Source: Aspergillus flavus (taxonomy: Eukaryota > Ascomycota > Eurotiomycetes > Eurotiales > Aspergillaceae). Taken from it: a DNA stretch of 64,000 nt. A program made the position numbers and the translations under genes. The stretch is taken from assembly GCF_009017415.1 (NCBI RefSeq), contig NC_092406.1, positions 1,178,001 through 1,242,000 of the forward strand, in the 5' to 3' direction. Every line of letters begins with the position of its first letter. The stretch's first letter is position 1. Under the pieces are notes generated by a model. That model was not told where the DNA came from. It saw nothing but the letters and a program-made list of their open reading frames with translations, and ran no database searches. Below, in pieces: positions 34,124 through 45,621 of this stretch.

Positions 34124-35417
34124 ATGTTCGCTGCTCGCCAGTCTTTCAACCTCCTCCAGAAGCGCGCCTTCTCCGCCTCTGCCAGCCAGGTGTGTGATTG
34201 AATGGATCCATTGGACCTCGGAGCTAGCTCTGCAACATCAACAAAACTAACATACTAACTTATCTTCTTCATAGGCTTCCAAGGTTGCCGTTCTTGGTGC
34301 CGCTGGTGGCATTGGCCAGCCTCTCTCCCTTCTCCTCAAGCTCAACCCCCGTGTTTCTGAGCTTGCCCTCTACGATATCCGCGGTGGCCCTGGTATGTTT
34401 TTGCACAGCTTGCAACATCTCCGACTTCGGTGATTCAAGACAGGGCTAACATAAGGATACAATAGGTGTTGCCGCTGACCTGAGCCACATCAACACCAAC
34501 AGCACCGTCTCTGGCTACGAGGCTACCCCCTCTGGCCTCCGTGATGCTCTCAAGGGCTCCGAGATCGTCCTCATCCCTGCCGGTGTTCCTCGCAAGCCCG
34601 GCATGACCCGTGACGGTATGAACCGTTAACTTGTCAATGGCACTGGGAATTGAATACTAATTATAATATCGCCAGACCTGTTCAACACCAACGCCTCCAT
34701 TGTCCGCGACCTTGCTAAGGCCGCCGCCGAGGCTTCCCCCGAGGCCAACATCCTCGTCATCTCCAACCCTGTATGACGCTTTCCACCCACTGCTACCAGT
34801 TATCTCGCGCTAATTGCAATCAGGTCAACTCCACCGTCCCCATCGTCTCTGAGGTCTTCAAGTCCAAGGGTGTCTACAACCCCAAGCGTCTCTTCGGTGT
34901 CACTACCCTTGACGTTGTCCGTGCCTCTCGCTTCATCTCCCAGGTCCAGAAGACCGACCCCTCCAACGAGGCCGTCACTGTCGTCGGTGGTCACTCCGGT
35001 GTGACCATTGTCCCTCTTCTCTCCCAGTCCAGCCACCCCAGCATTGAGGGTAAGACCCGCGATGAGCTCGTCAACCGCATCCAGTTCGGTGGTGATGAGG
35101 TTGTCAAGGCCAAGGATGGTGCTGGCTCTGCCACCCTCTCCATGGCCATGGCTGGTGCTCGCATGGCTGAGTCCCTCCTGAAGGCCGCCCAGGGTGAGAA
35201 GGGTGTCGTTGAGCCCACTTTCGTCGACAGCCCTCTCTACAAGGACCAGGGTGTTGACTTCTTCGCCTCCAAGGTCGAGCTCGGCCCCAACGGTGTTGAG
35301 AAGATCCTCCCCGTTGGCCAGGTCAACGCCTACGAGGAGAAGCTCCTCGAGGCCTGCCTTGGTGACCTCAAGAAGAACATCCAGAAGGGTATTGACTTCG
35401 TCAAGGCCAACCCTTAA
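34124..35417 (+). CDS. mdhA: Mitochondrial malate dehydrogenase
   Basis: Five exons: 34124-34189, 34275-34392, 34466-34615, 34676-34770 and 34824-35417, giving 340 residues. It interconverts malate and oxaloacetate with NAD in the TCA cycle. The first exon is a mitochondrial presequence ([20 protein letters not shown]). The NAD-binding motif [17 protein letters not shown], the mobile-loop RKPGMTRDD, the DVVRASRF block and the catalytic histidine in [13 protein letters not shown] are all present. Codon use is extremely C-biased (for example GTC, CTC, AAG, GGT), marking a highly expressed gene. That same bias creates long meaningless antisense frames. There is no peroxisomal targeting signal at the C-terminus (KANP), so the mitochondrial isoform is clear. 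Confidence 0.97.
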
Positions 35418-36235
35418 ATTTCTCTCATAAGGTAAACTAGGCCGTCTGCAGCTCTTTTCCTCCCTGTATAACAGTCTTGTGTATGACATTTTACGCCTAT
35501 TACCCATCGTGTATGCTTCCACTTGCATCGGCTTTATATCGGAGGAGATGCAGCTGCAGTTTGTTTCTGGAGCAATGACGAGCTGATGGATAGTCAATTG
35601 ACGATTCCTTGGGCGCCGTTTCATGATGGCAAAGGCGACGAACATGTATTTCCTAAACATTTCGAAAATATAATTGATTCCCCTGATTTCCGTATTTGGT
35701 CTCGAAGCCTTATCTAAAATCTCCTGTACAATTTGTAGTCTGATGCGATATGTGACAGAACTAGTGGACCCGCTTTACCGAGGCATATAGAATCATAGAT
35801 CTTATCTGATGCGGTGTGATAATCTTGGTTTCCATTCTTAATTCTGTCTTTATTCTTCTATCTCTTATCCTACCCGAGAACCCGGCCATCTGTGATGGAG
35901 GGTTTAGTGAATTCATCCCTCATCGTTAGCACAAAAACAAACAAAAACACCAATCAAACCAAAGCCCGCTACAAACACGATAAATCAAAAGAAGAACAAA
36001 ATCAGAGGAAAAGTGAGAGAAGGCTAGGACTAAATAGGGTATCCTTCAGCCCGCAAACAAACCAAGCCAGAAGACAAATAAATCAATAAAATGAACTGAT
36101 CTCCAGGGAATAGCTAATCTCACAGGGAAAAAATCGTGTCGATCCCGTATTATCTCATTTCATATCTCATTCCGTTTCTCATATTCTTGTGTTAATTATC
36201 GTTCGTAAGTCGTATCTGCTTTTATATGTTATGTC
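35418..36235. other. Convergent intergenic region
   Basis: About 820 bases between the 3' ends of malate dehydrogenase (+) and the AAA ATPase gene (-). It includes an A-rich segment at 35929-36090 (caaaaacaaacaaaaacacc and similar). No gene was recognised. Confidence 0.5.
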
Positions 36236-39200
36236 TTATGTGTAGCTTCTCATTGCGTCGATGTACCCTGTTCCACCGCGGAGATCGTGGTCGAATGTTT
36301 CTGCTACTTCTAAGACTCGCTTGATATGTTCCATGGAGAGAGGGGTCTTCTCGTTGACGGCTAGGGCTTGCGCGGTGCGGACGGAGTTTTTAATCTGGGG
36401 TATGGATCAGTTTTGGGTTCTTTAGGATGGGATTGGGAGTGTGATGGATGGGTTTAAGCTTACCTGTCGTCCGTTGAGGTTGTGACGAGCGAGATTGTCG
36501 AAGTCCTTTTCGGTGAAGGTGGCTGTTTGCACACCGTCCATTGCTTGGACTTTCTCGACGAACATCTTCCATACGCTTCGCTTCGCCTTGGTGGTGAGGT
36601 CGCCGTATCGCAGGGCAACATGGATACGGGACTGGAAGGCATCATCGAAGGTTTCCACTCGGTTAGTGGTCAGGAAAAGAATACCTTGGAAGTACTCCAG
36701 GAGACGAAGGAAGATGCTGACGAGAGCATTGCGGTGGATATCCTGGATCGTGCGCTTCTCGAGGAATATATCTGCTTCGTCAAGCAGGAGCACTGCGCCC
36801 CAGGAATGGGCGATATCCAGGATCTTGTTGAGCTCAGCCTCCAGGGTCCGGGAGTCCGTTCCCAGCTCTCCAGCGCTGACCATGTACAATGGACGTTTGA
36901 GTAGCTCGGCGATGCCTTCGGCTGTCAGTGTTTTACCTGTGCCTGGTGGTCCGTGGAGCACAGCAACTAGACCTTTGCCCTTGCCTTGAATAACGTCGTC
37001 GATATTCTGTGCGGCGCAGAAAGTGTGGGATTCCACGAGGGCCTTAACAATTGATTTCTGGTTGTCTGGAAGGACCAGGGAGTCGAATGCGTCTTCATTC
37101 CAGTTAATATCGCTGATGCCCGAGATGCTGAATTCTAGCCACAGTTTCTCGCTAAAAGCGAATCCCAAAACCACCGGACTAGCTATTAACAATTCTTCTT
37201 CGGTGAAGTCTCTCTCGGATGGGTCCTCTACTTCGTCCATCTGCTCCTTCTGGATTTCATTGCCATTTTCGTCTAGCTCAACTTCAACCACGTGCGGGTT
37301 GCCCTCCTTATCCTGGATAACCTTGTACCGGACTCTAGGGGCATCCGAGTCCCGACGATGGACGTATGGGTCATCTGAGTCAGATTCTGACACGCAACAG
37401 CATCCGCCATCACTACCGGCACCGTCGGAGTCATCGATATAATCTGCATCTTTCGGGCGGACAGTGCTGATAGGATAGTTAGGGTTGATCCGGCGGTGAA
37501 TGGCAGGATCAATCATAACTCTTCCATTGATGTTGACTTTGATGACAGACCGCTTCTTCTTGTAGAAAGCCATGCCTTTGTGGAACCGGTAGTTCATTCC
37601 TCTCATTGATACAAACTTCTTGCCTCTCTCAATCAGCTTGGCTTTGACATCCTCAGCCTCTCGATGGTACTTCAGCGGGTAGCAGTTGAGGCTGGTTATC
37701 TTGCGAGCGCCCTTGAAGCTTTCTACTTCAGCCAGCATTGTTCCCATACCAAAGGACTTCCCGTCGTATTCAAGGTAGCGGCCTTCAATACTGTACCACT
37801 GACCTTTCATGAAAGAGGACTCCTTGGTGGCATACTCGAGCTTAAACGCTCGTGGCTCGTCCTGATTCCCGTATGTTGGGGTGTATGCGATGGTGTTCGG
37901 CTTGAACAATGCCCAGAGTAGATCGAAGGTTATTGTGTTGGCTTCTAGCAGTGGGTACAGGGTCTTTTTGGTCTCGGCGTAGTCCGTGTCAAGATACTTG
38001 ACGAGAACCTTGAGATGGGCCGCCTTGGTTGCAGCTAGCTTTTTAGCTTTTCTCTTTTTCTCCGTTTTCGCCTGTTGCTTTAGGTCATTCATGTATTGGC
38101 GGGTCTCCTCAAGATACAAGAAAAGCATGTTGGGGTCAACGACGGCTGTCTCTTGTACTAAGCTGACCCCCTTAACGCCGTCCATCACCTTGGCAAGTGC
38201 ATCGCGAATGTACTTGCTTTTCAAATCTACCACAGTTTCCGTGTACTTGTTATCCCAGTCAAATTTGCGGCGTACGGTGAATAGATATTGGTCCCACTCG
38301 TTGGCATCTGGGTCATCCACGGTCTCTGTAAGCTTGAAGTTATGGATGGTATTGTCCCACACTGAGGGCCCACCTGGTTAGCACTGGCCGTTCTGATCTA
38401 TAGAAAGATCAAGGTTCGCACTTACATTCATCTACTCGCTTGAAAGCAATCTTTGAAGCAGCTTTCTTCCTGCCTTTAGATTTTCTTTGGCCGTCTGCCT
38501 GCCCGTCGGATGAGTTCCGTTTACGGTTTCTGTTACGACGCCTGCCATCACCTCGCTTCAGTCTCAATGAGGCTAATCGTTCTTCCGCAAGTAAGAGTGC
38601 CATGTCATCCGGATCAGCTTCCTCGTCTGAGTCCTCGAGCTCCTCCGATGAGTCCTCCTGGGATCGGAGTTTCTTAGCCTTCTTTCGCGCCCTGAGTTTG
38701 GAAACAAGCCGCTTGACAGCCTTCTCATCGAGGGCAGTATCGTCATCTTCACTTTCGTCTGGGTCGGACTCAGACTCAGTCTCATATTGCGACCGGGACT
38801 TCTTCTTCCGACTATTTCTCAGCGACTTCTTAGTCTTGTTCTTGGCCCCTCTCCGCCGATGTGTCCTTTCCGGCTCCGATTCAGACGAACTGGAAGGAGA
38901 TTCTTCGTCTTCGGATACAGATTCCTCAGCGCTGGAGCTATCGGCAGAGGAATCCGACCCATCGGAACTGTCATCACTAGGTGTGACTACGGACGAGGAC
39001 TTGGACTTATGGCTCTTCTTTTTCGAATCGCGATTGCGGCCGTTAGGGTCTTTTTCCTTGGACGGATGTTTTTTGCAAGCCGGGGCGCTTTCCGATACGG
39101 CGACGGATGATTTCGTATCTGGCTTGATAGTATTGTTGTCGACCGGCGGCTCGGCCTCAAGTTTAGTTTCCGAGGCGGCGGCGGTGGCCGTGACGCTGGA

Positions 39201-39380
39201 ATCGGCCATGGCTTCAGGGCGCTGATTAGATAGGGCCCGCTGTGGAGCTGCTTCGGGGAGCGGAGCAGATGGGGTCAAGAGCGGATCCGAGCTTTGCTCT
39301 CTCGGTGGCTCGGGCTCTGCGATGGACTGATGAGCTGTGTTGTTAGAGCTAGAGTCCAGAGGAGTGGCACTTGATGACAT
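36236..39380 (-). CDS. Large AAA-family ATPase with disordered acidic N-terminus
   Basis: Three exons: 39380-38426, 38361-36464 and 36394-36236, giving 1003 residues. The first 300 residues are low-complexity, rich in Ser, Asp, Glu, Lys and Arg. A middle domain (from LWDNTIHNFKL) carries the blocks LKYHREAEDVKAKLIERGKK and MAFYKKKRSVIKVNINGRVM, typical of a fungal domain found N-terminal to one AAA module. The ATPase has Walker A GPPGTGKT at about residues 786-793, Walker B VLLLDEADIFLEKR near 842, and downstream SRIHVALRY with conserved arginines. The last exon completes the C-terminal helical lid (NSVRTAQALAVNEKTPLSM). The precise function of this fungal family is not known to me. The second exon could begin 12 nt earlier (CCAG acceptor), but the branch-point spacing favours 38361. 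A likely 5'UTR intron spans 39553-39393. Confidence 0.88.
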
Positions 39381-41158
39381 TGTCAGTGAGCTCTAGAAAG
39401 TGGGAAGGAATATAGTCGTGGCAGGTTTAATGCGGGATATTATGAATGAAAGTAGGATTGGGGGTGTGAATGGAGGTGCCGGTGGATCAGGTGCACGAGA
39501 GGGAGGGAGAAGATCATTACATATACCACAATGAGCGGAATAAACTAGCTTACCTGAACTGACGTACGAGCTCTGACACCTAAGCACAGAGATCACAGGC
39601 TAGGTTGGCGCCTTGCTTCGTATAATCGGAATGGATTGGCCGACGACTAGAGGGCTCTTTCTGGCGGTGAGAATGAGGCGGAAGATGTCCAATGCCCTAC
39701 GACTTGGGCGCGGGATGTATCGAGAACGAACGAGAGGTAGGTAGCATGAAAGCAACCTTACCGCGGAAGTTGAAAGGAATCGTGAATCACAGAGCGGAGA
39801 CTGGCGTAGTCATTGAGGGAATTGACGAGGAAGTTTCCAGGAAAGTAGCAGTAAGAAAGGGGATCGTGAGATGATAGCGCGCTATAAAAGGGCGGCCGGT
39901 AAAAGAAAAGAATGGCAAATGCAGGACGAATTGTTGGACAGTCACGGATTCTAGGAAGAAGCAAAGCAGTGATGCCTGAGAGCTGCTTGTCCCAATCACG
40001 ACTCTGCCTGAGGCGCTGACTTGTTCTCAGCGCTTCTGTTCAGCCCCACGATGCAGGCATCCCTACCAATGAATGTTTGCCCCAGAAATGCATTGCAATG
40101 GCGCAGATCCAGATTGGAGTCTATTTTTTATGGCTTTATTTGTTCTCTGCCTAATTTAGGTATTCATGACTCACCACGATGAGTATTTCTTCAAGGCTAC
40201 AACTTTGGATTGGCCAGATGATCACCGGGCAACTGGAAGATCCGACATTTTAAACATTTCATTACTTTTCAGCCTGAAGGAAGCCTTGGGAGAGACGGTA
40301 AAGAATAATCAAAGATCGTCATGAGTCAAAGACCAGACCTGCCGATCCCTGGGTTACACAACCGTGACCGCAGGAATCGGCGATGATTTCCACTCTCTTT
40401 TTCCCCTCATCCCTGCCCTTGGAAACGCATGCAGGTCGTCAGTGCGCTAGCGCAGCTGTACTGTACTTTTGCCCCTTAGGGCACTGAGCTATATCTATTC
40501 GTCATTTTTATAGGGGGGTGCAGGTCGGGGTAAGGGATAGCGTACTGAGTGGTGCTATAAATATAGTCCTTACTCTAAGTAGTAATACTTTGCTCTCTCC
40601 CAGAGTTGAATACATGCAGTGGGGGTACATAAAAAGAATGTAAAGAGGGAGATGTTCGAATGACAACCACAGATCGCATTTGAGGTGCATTTCCCTCTAC
40701 CTCGATTACTAAATACGTAATGCAAACCCACTTGAATCCCGGTCCAAGATACTTGAGCTCAGCCCAGTATCGACAAGGATGAGGGCGTAATCCGAGCAGG
40801 ATTTATTCCGATTGAATATCCTCGTGCCAGATGTTTTCCCACCTGTATGGAACTCTCGTCAGCTGAAGAACTAAACCGGATATTTTTGCCCTATCGTGGC
40901 TTATCAGCTGCACCATATGTACTTTATCGGTTGGCTTTACAATTAGCCAGGGTATGTGTTAGACTTGACTCCAAAGCGAAAAAAGAGATGTAGAGTTCTA
41001 CAAGAAAATCATCATAACTGCCCAGCTGTGTCATTGTATCCAGCCCGAAATATCTACTTGTCGTTCCCTTTCCTAGTTCAAACTGGCCCACCATCAAAGC
41101 TTTATAAATGCCCCCCCCCCCCCAACTCTCATGGAAACCCAGTAAACCTCAGAGCCTC
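39381..41158. other. Intergenic, no gene recognised
   Basis: About 1.8 kb between the AAA ATPase start and the 3' end of the Myb-like gene. It contains a canonical TATAAAAG on the + strand (39884-39891) with no recognisable downstream frame, and a C13 homopolymer (41111-41123). No protein was recognised. Confidence 0.5.
41111..41123. repeat. Homopolymer C13
   Basis: Thirteen consecutive C residues in the 3' flank of the Myb-like gene. Probable slippage tract. Confidence 0.8.
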
Positions 41159-41904
41159 TCACTCCTCCTCCTTAATAGTATCAACATGAGTGTTGCCCTT
41201 AGACAAATCCTTGAACTTCTTCTGTAAAGCAGCAACAGGATACTTCTTCCCACCATCAGCCTCAATAGCATCCATAAGCTTAGACCACTTCTCCTGCTCA
41301 AACTTCTCCTCAATCTCCTTCTTCAAACGAAGAAGTCTTGCTTCCTACACAACTACCGTCAGCATATACCATAATCAAAGCCAAAAAAGCAACGAAAAGA
41401 GAAGAAGCACATACGTCCTCCCCAGTAAACTCCACAAAATTCGCCTTCATAGTCGTATACCTCATTCGAAGCGTACTAGTCCCCACCTTGATACCAGTCA
41501 TCTTCATCCAAGACTCATTAATCTCACCCCAATTTTTGCCCTCTTCATCCCGCATCTGGATTATCATTCTATCGGATAATCCGGCCGCCTCAAAAGAGGT
41601 CGGGATGGGTCCGATGCTCTTCTTCGAGGGGCTGGATCCCGCTGCTCCTTTGGCCTTCTTGGGAGGCGAGGCTTTCTCGCCGTTGGTGGCTGTGGATTTC
41701 TTGCCGCGCTTGGTGGGGGTGCTTGTTGCTGCGGCCTGGAGGTTGTGTTTAGTTTGATGGCCAGTGACTTGGGGATTCCGGGGAAGGGCTTACCGAAAGG
41801 GAGGGAGCCGAAGGTTTATCCGTATTGCCGTTGATAGGGGTAAATTCGGGCATGATGCTCTCCTGGGAGGCGGGGGTGGGTGGAGTTGGAGGTGCTTGGT
41901 CCAT
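41159..41904 (-). CDS. Small Myb/SANT-like nuclear protein
   Basis: Three exons: 41904-41794, 41735-41415 and 41344-41159, giving 205 residues. Donors are GTAAGC and GTATGT and phases are zero. The N-terminal third is Pro/Thr/Ser-rich, followed by a basic stretch (TKRGKKS, PPKKAKGAAG, SPSKKS) that would serve as a nuclear localisation signal. The centre (GLSDRMIIQMRDEEGKNWGEI, then WMKMTGIKVGTSTLRMRY) has the spacing and aromatic residues of a Myb/SANT-like DNA-binding helix bundle as found in many short fungal proteins. The C-terminus is a charged helical region (LLRLKKEIEEKFEQEKW) followed by KKYPVAALQKKFKDL. A transcription or chromatin role is inferred. Strand composition switches from C/A-rich in the 5' half to G/T-rich in the 3' half. 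Confidence 0.8.
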
Positions 41905-42744
41905 TGTTGATTGGTTCCGTAGGTAGGTACGTGGGACTTGAGAGAGTGGGTGCTATGAGGTGAGTTGGGATTCGGGATGTCGAGTCTTCAGTCGTGAATG
42001 ATAAGAGAGTGCAGTGTAATAACACTGTGGCTGTTCAGATTCTAGACGTTGAAGTAAGTCGGATATCAGGGTAGTCTGATGAGACGAAGGGACAAGTGAG
42101 TGGAGGAACACAATGAATTGGATGATGGCTTGATCGTTTTGCCAGGGAAACAAGTGTTGCTGGGCTACTGAGATTCTCTGACCAGTGAATGTGTTGACTT
42201 GCTGGTTGCACTGTCGGTGTTGATGAATGAGTTTATAGGGGATTAGAAGACCTGAGGCTTCGATTGCCATCTATGGAGGACGCAATGATTGTTCTACGAT
42301 GCTCTTCCTTTGAAACTAAAGAGAGGAGTTGGATCGTTCATCAATGGTATTCGTGAGGTCGGAAAAGGGTTGGCACGTAGAAAACTGGGCTAGATGCAAA
42401 TGAAGAGGATAGCTGGAAAGCAGTCCAAATACCCAGTAAAGATTTGTCGACTGCCATACAATATCATACTAGGATAGCTTATCTCTGTAAGGTCGTAGAA
42501 TAGCAAATTTTACTAGAGAATCTGTTGCGTGATGCAAGTGCCAGTTGATTCAGGACAGATCCGGTAGCCATACGGTAAAAATGAAGAGAAAGAACAATCA
42601 AAACGAAAAAAAAAAAAAAAAAAAAAAAAACCAAAAAGACTCCCAAGGATATAAAAGAACAGCCCACTTTGACAATCACGCCAGAGGTATCTATGTGCGC
42701 CAGAAAAAGCAAGACAAGCCGATAAATGCACGAAGTAGACCGTC
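41905..42744. other. Intergenic, no gene recognised
   Basis: About 840 bases between the Myb-like start and the 3' end of hbrB. It contains an A25 tract (42606-42630) in the presumed 3' flank of hbrB. No gene was recognised. Confidence 0.5.
42606..42630. repeat. Homopolymer A25 (T25 on the transcribed strand)
   Basis: Twenty-five consecutive A on the + strand, i.e. a T tract about 115 bases downstream of the hbrB stop on its coding strand. Probable slippage tract. Confidence 0.8.
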
Positions 42745-45273
42745 TCAAAGAACACTAATTTCCCGATGCCCATCACGCATGATATCCGAATCACCATTTC
42801 TATCTATCATGGAATCATCGCTCTCCGTTCGCGTAACCATCGCCGGCCGAATCTTAGCTCCGACAAATCCTCGTCGGTCTCGTCCGGTACGGCCACGGCC
42901 GAGCCAATTGTGCTTGAGCGCTTTGCTCAGAAGCTCAATTTTCTCTTGCGGTTTGCCGCCCGTCTGCACACTGGCTAAAACACTAACGCACTGAAGCATC
43001 CGACCAACAGTCTCCGTGATCATATGAGATGTATCGGCTGTATGAGATGACCGGTGGATGATGGTCGGCCGCTGTGTCGGGGACGAAAAGGATTGGAAGA
43101 TGAGTTGGTCAGGGTTGGACGAAGTGTTGGAAGCAGCACGGCTGCGGTTGCAGCTCATAGAGTCTGAAGAGTAGCTGGCTGCAGCATTGAGGAGAGTAGA
43201 AGACTGAGAATTGTAGCTGCCAAAACCAGCATCCAGCGAGGCAGCCGTTGCGGGCCGACCACTGCTACTGCTGCTCTTTGTCGTTACACTGAGAGCAGAA
43301 TTGCCCAAGTTGATGCTTTCAAGACTCAAACGGGAAAATGTAGCCTTAAGACCGTCGTAACGATAAAGAATGACCTTATCACGGAAAGCTATCAACACAA
43401 GATTGCGGACTTCAAGTTCGCACCCAGGATAATCCCCATTCAAGGCGGCAGCCCAAAACTCGCGGGCCTCTCGAAGGTTCATCACAGTCCCGCAACCCCT
43501 GAACTCAAGGTCCAAAGGTAAGAAGACAGCCTGTATGAAAGGAAGAATTGTGCCAAAGACAAGCATCCAGATCTGTACTAGATGGGGGACCAGCTTCTCA
43601 TCGGGTACCCCGTTTAATGTATGATTCAAGGATGCGAATCCGGTCTCGAGTAGCTCCCGTAGATCATCAACAATGGCGGATGGTGTGCGCTTTTGCACAC
43701 AGCGTTGGATGTGGATCAACACCAGCTTGTTGAGATCTTCAATAGAGATACGGACATCTTCTCCATCGAAAATCACCAACAGCTTAGCCTTCAAGAAATC
43801 CCACGCATCCTCCGGTGACATGTTATTCAGGCCAAAGCCTTGTAAAGTCTCTCGAAGAGCGGCCTCCGTGAGACCTCCAGCCGAGCCAATTGATGATGGC
43901 CCCGCAAATACAGTCGACGCACCACCAGCGCCTGTTGGGCCAGTCATCCATTCATGCTGCTCCGACTCCGCCATCGCCTTTTCCTTCTCTTTCTCTTCCT
44001 TTTTCTTTTCCCGTAATGCTCGACCACCGTGAAGGATATCCAATCCACTCACTGATTTGCCAAATGTAGTCGACACTGGACCGGGAGAAGCAGGTGTAAA
44101 CGAGTAAAGTGATTGCGGAGCGTTTGGGTCGGACGGTTTGGAGTTACTAGAAGCAGAAGATAGCGGTAGGTTGTAATGATCATCCCGGTCCTTCAACTTC
44201 AACTTCTGCCGCGACAAGAAATGATGCTTATGGGCCTTTTCCTTCTCCTTGTCCTTCTCTTTCTCACTGGCCGTAGGCTTATCAGCGGGTACCACCGTAC
44301 TCGCAGAAGCATTGGATAGGTTATACATCGAGGAATTGTTGGATGGGAAGGTGTCCGCTAAGCTGGTCGTAGATGCACTGACAATGCGTGACAATCCAGC
44401 ACCGGCGAAACCCATTTTGCTAGGTGATGGGAGCCCCCTATCTTTTGGTATTCCGTCTTTATCACGGCTGATCCCAATATGCTTCGGCTTCGAAAACAGT
44501 TTCATCTTCGATTTCTCCCCTTTCTGTTTGTGCTCCTTTTCCGGCGGCGCTTCTAGCCCGGGAGGCTGCAGCCCGGCGTGTCGTGGAAACGCCACATTGG
44601 CTGCCGTGGTCGCCACACCGGAATGGCCATTCTGATATGTTTGCCCTGATGATCCACTGGAGCCGGGCGGTGGTAGAGAAGGGGCCGGCAGTAGCGGGGG
44701 AGGGGAAATACTACCGCCCCTGGTTCTCGACCCGTCGTCCGGGGTATAGACAATAGTCTGGGGGCGTTTGGGCAGTTGTTGCGCGGTAATACCCTGTTGT
44801 TGGTGCTGTTGCTGTTGCATCGCAGTCTGGGCTGCGATTCTTGAAGCCGAAATCGAGTCCGATGCGGAGGCCGTAGGGAGGGAGGGTTCGAAGAACCCCT
44901 GTGAGTGATGTCGAGACCGATGTTTCATCATCAGATCGGGCGGATGCGCCCGACCCGTCGGTTTCCTACTCGATATCTCATTTTGTGGCATGAAGGAAGC
45001 GGGAGGCCGAGTGTGAGTAGGCGAAGGACCGTTCTGGCTACTCACGGTGGCGGTTGTAATCGATGAGGTCCGCGGCGGCCGGGGGGACGACGTCCCACTG
45101 GGAGGTTGATAAAATGGGCTTTGAACGGCGGAGATGGTTGTCACATTGGAGGTCACTGAAGAGGCATCACTTCCAGAGGAGCCTGGACGTTCCAATTCAC
45201 TATCGAAGGATGGTCGAGTGGGATTTGGCGGTCGGGCGGCGGAACGCTCAGGTGAAATCGGCGAGCGCAACAT
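42745..45273 (-). CDS. hbrB: HbrB-family TORC2 component
   Basis: A single 842-residue frame without introns. HbrB (hyperbranching, Aspergillus nidulans) is related to yeast Bit61/Bit2 and animal PRR5/Protor, subunits of TOR complex 2, which controls actin, sphingolipid and membrane-tension responses. The HbrB domain spans about residues 475-650, with AWDFLKAKLLVIFDGEDVR, FASLNHTLNGVPDEKLVPHL, FGTILPFIQAVFLPLDLEF and VRNLVLIAFRDKVILYRYDG. The N-terminal half is disordered, rich in Ser, Pro, Gln (a QQQQHQQQ run) and Lys/Glu (EKEKDKEKEKAHK). A Ser-rich region and a conserved-looking C-terminal helix (ETVGRMLQCVSVLASVQTGG) follow the domain. The gene is divergent from gon7, 348 bases away. Confidence 0.92.
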   Translation of the reverse strand: MLRSPISPERSAARPPNPTRPSFDSELERPGSSGSDASSVTSNVTTISAVQSPFYQPPSGTSSPRPPRTSSITTATVSSQNGPSPTHTRPPASFMPQNEISSRKPTGRAHPPDLMMKHRSRHHSQGFFEPSLPTASASDSISASRIAAQTAMQQQQHQQQGITAQQLPKRPQTIVYTPDDGSRTRGGSISPPPLLPAPSLPPPGSSGSSGQTYQNGHSGVATTAANVAFPRHAGLQPPGLEAPPEKEHKQKGEKSKMKLFSKPKHIGISRDKDGIPKDRGLPSPSKMGFAGAGLSRIVSASTTSLADTFPSNNSSMYNLSNASASTVVPADKPTASEKEKDKEKEKAHKHHFLSRQKLKLKDRDDHYNLPLSSASSNSKPSDPNAPQSLYSFTPASPGPVSTTFGKSVSGLDILHGGRALREKKKEEKEKEKAMAESEQHEWMTGPTGAGGASTVFAGPSSIGSAGGLTEAALRETLQGFGLNNMSPEDAWDFLKAKLLVIFDGEDVRISIEDLNKLVLIHIQRCVQKRTPSAIVDDLRELLETGFASLNHTLNGVPDEKLVPHLVQIWMLVFGTILPFIQAVFLPLDLEFRGCGTVMNLREAREFWAAALNGDYPGCELEVRNLVLIAFRDKVILYRYDGLKATFSRLSLESINLGNSALSVTTKSSSSSGRPATAASLDAGFGSYNSQSSTLLNAAASYSSDSMSCNRSRAASNTSSNPDQLIFQSFSSPTQRPTIIHRSSHTADTSHMITETVGRMLQCVSVLASVQTGGKPQEKIELLSKALKHNWLGRGRTGRDRRGFVGAKIRPAMVTRTESDDSMIDRNGDSDIMRDGHREISVL

Positions 45274-45621
45274 TGTTTCGCTGTTGGTCGTTCAGGCAGT
45301 GTGTAATTTATACGTAACGGTGGACAACAAATGAGAGTGAGTCTGACGGAGTTATTAGGACACCATAGCCACATTCCCCATGTTCCGTTGTCATGGGTTG
45401 TGGTTGTTGTGATTTGTTTACCAGATCCTGGCGTTGAATCTAATACGTAGATTAATTCAGCCGCCTAGAGAAGGATCAGCAGTCGTGAGAAATGACGGAG
45501 AACTATAAGCGTACATAAGTGTCCATTTGTCGTCGATCTTTGCTTGACTCCGCCGCGCACAATCTGAAATGAAACCAACACCGCCTTCCCGTAATTCAGG
45601 CGCCCCGCCGACTACTGCTTC
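45274..45621. promoter_or_regulatory. Divergent intergenic region, hbrB/gon7
   Basis: 348 bases between divergent starts. No specific promoter motif could be assigned. Confidence 0.5.

Noticed and set aside
34800..35660. Long antisense frame (286 codons) opposite malate dehydrogenase
   Set aside because: It is a by-product of the strong C-ending codon bias of the real gene, and its translation has no domain and is Leu/Asp-repetitive.
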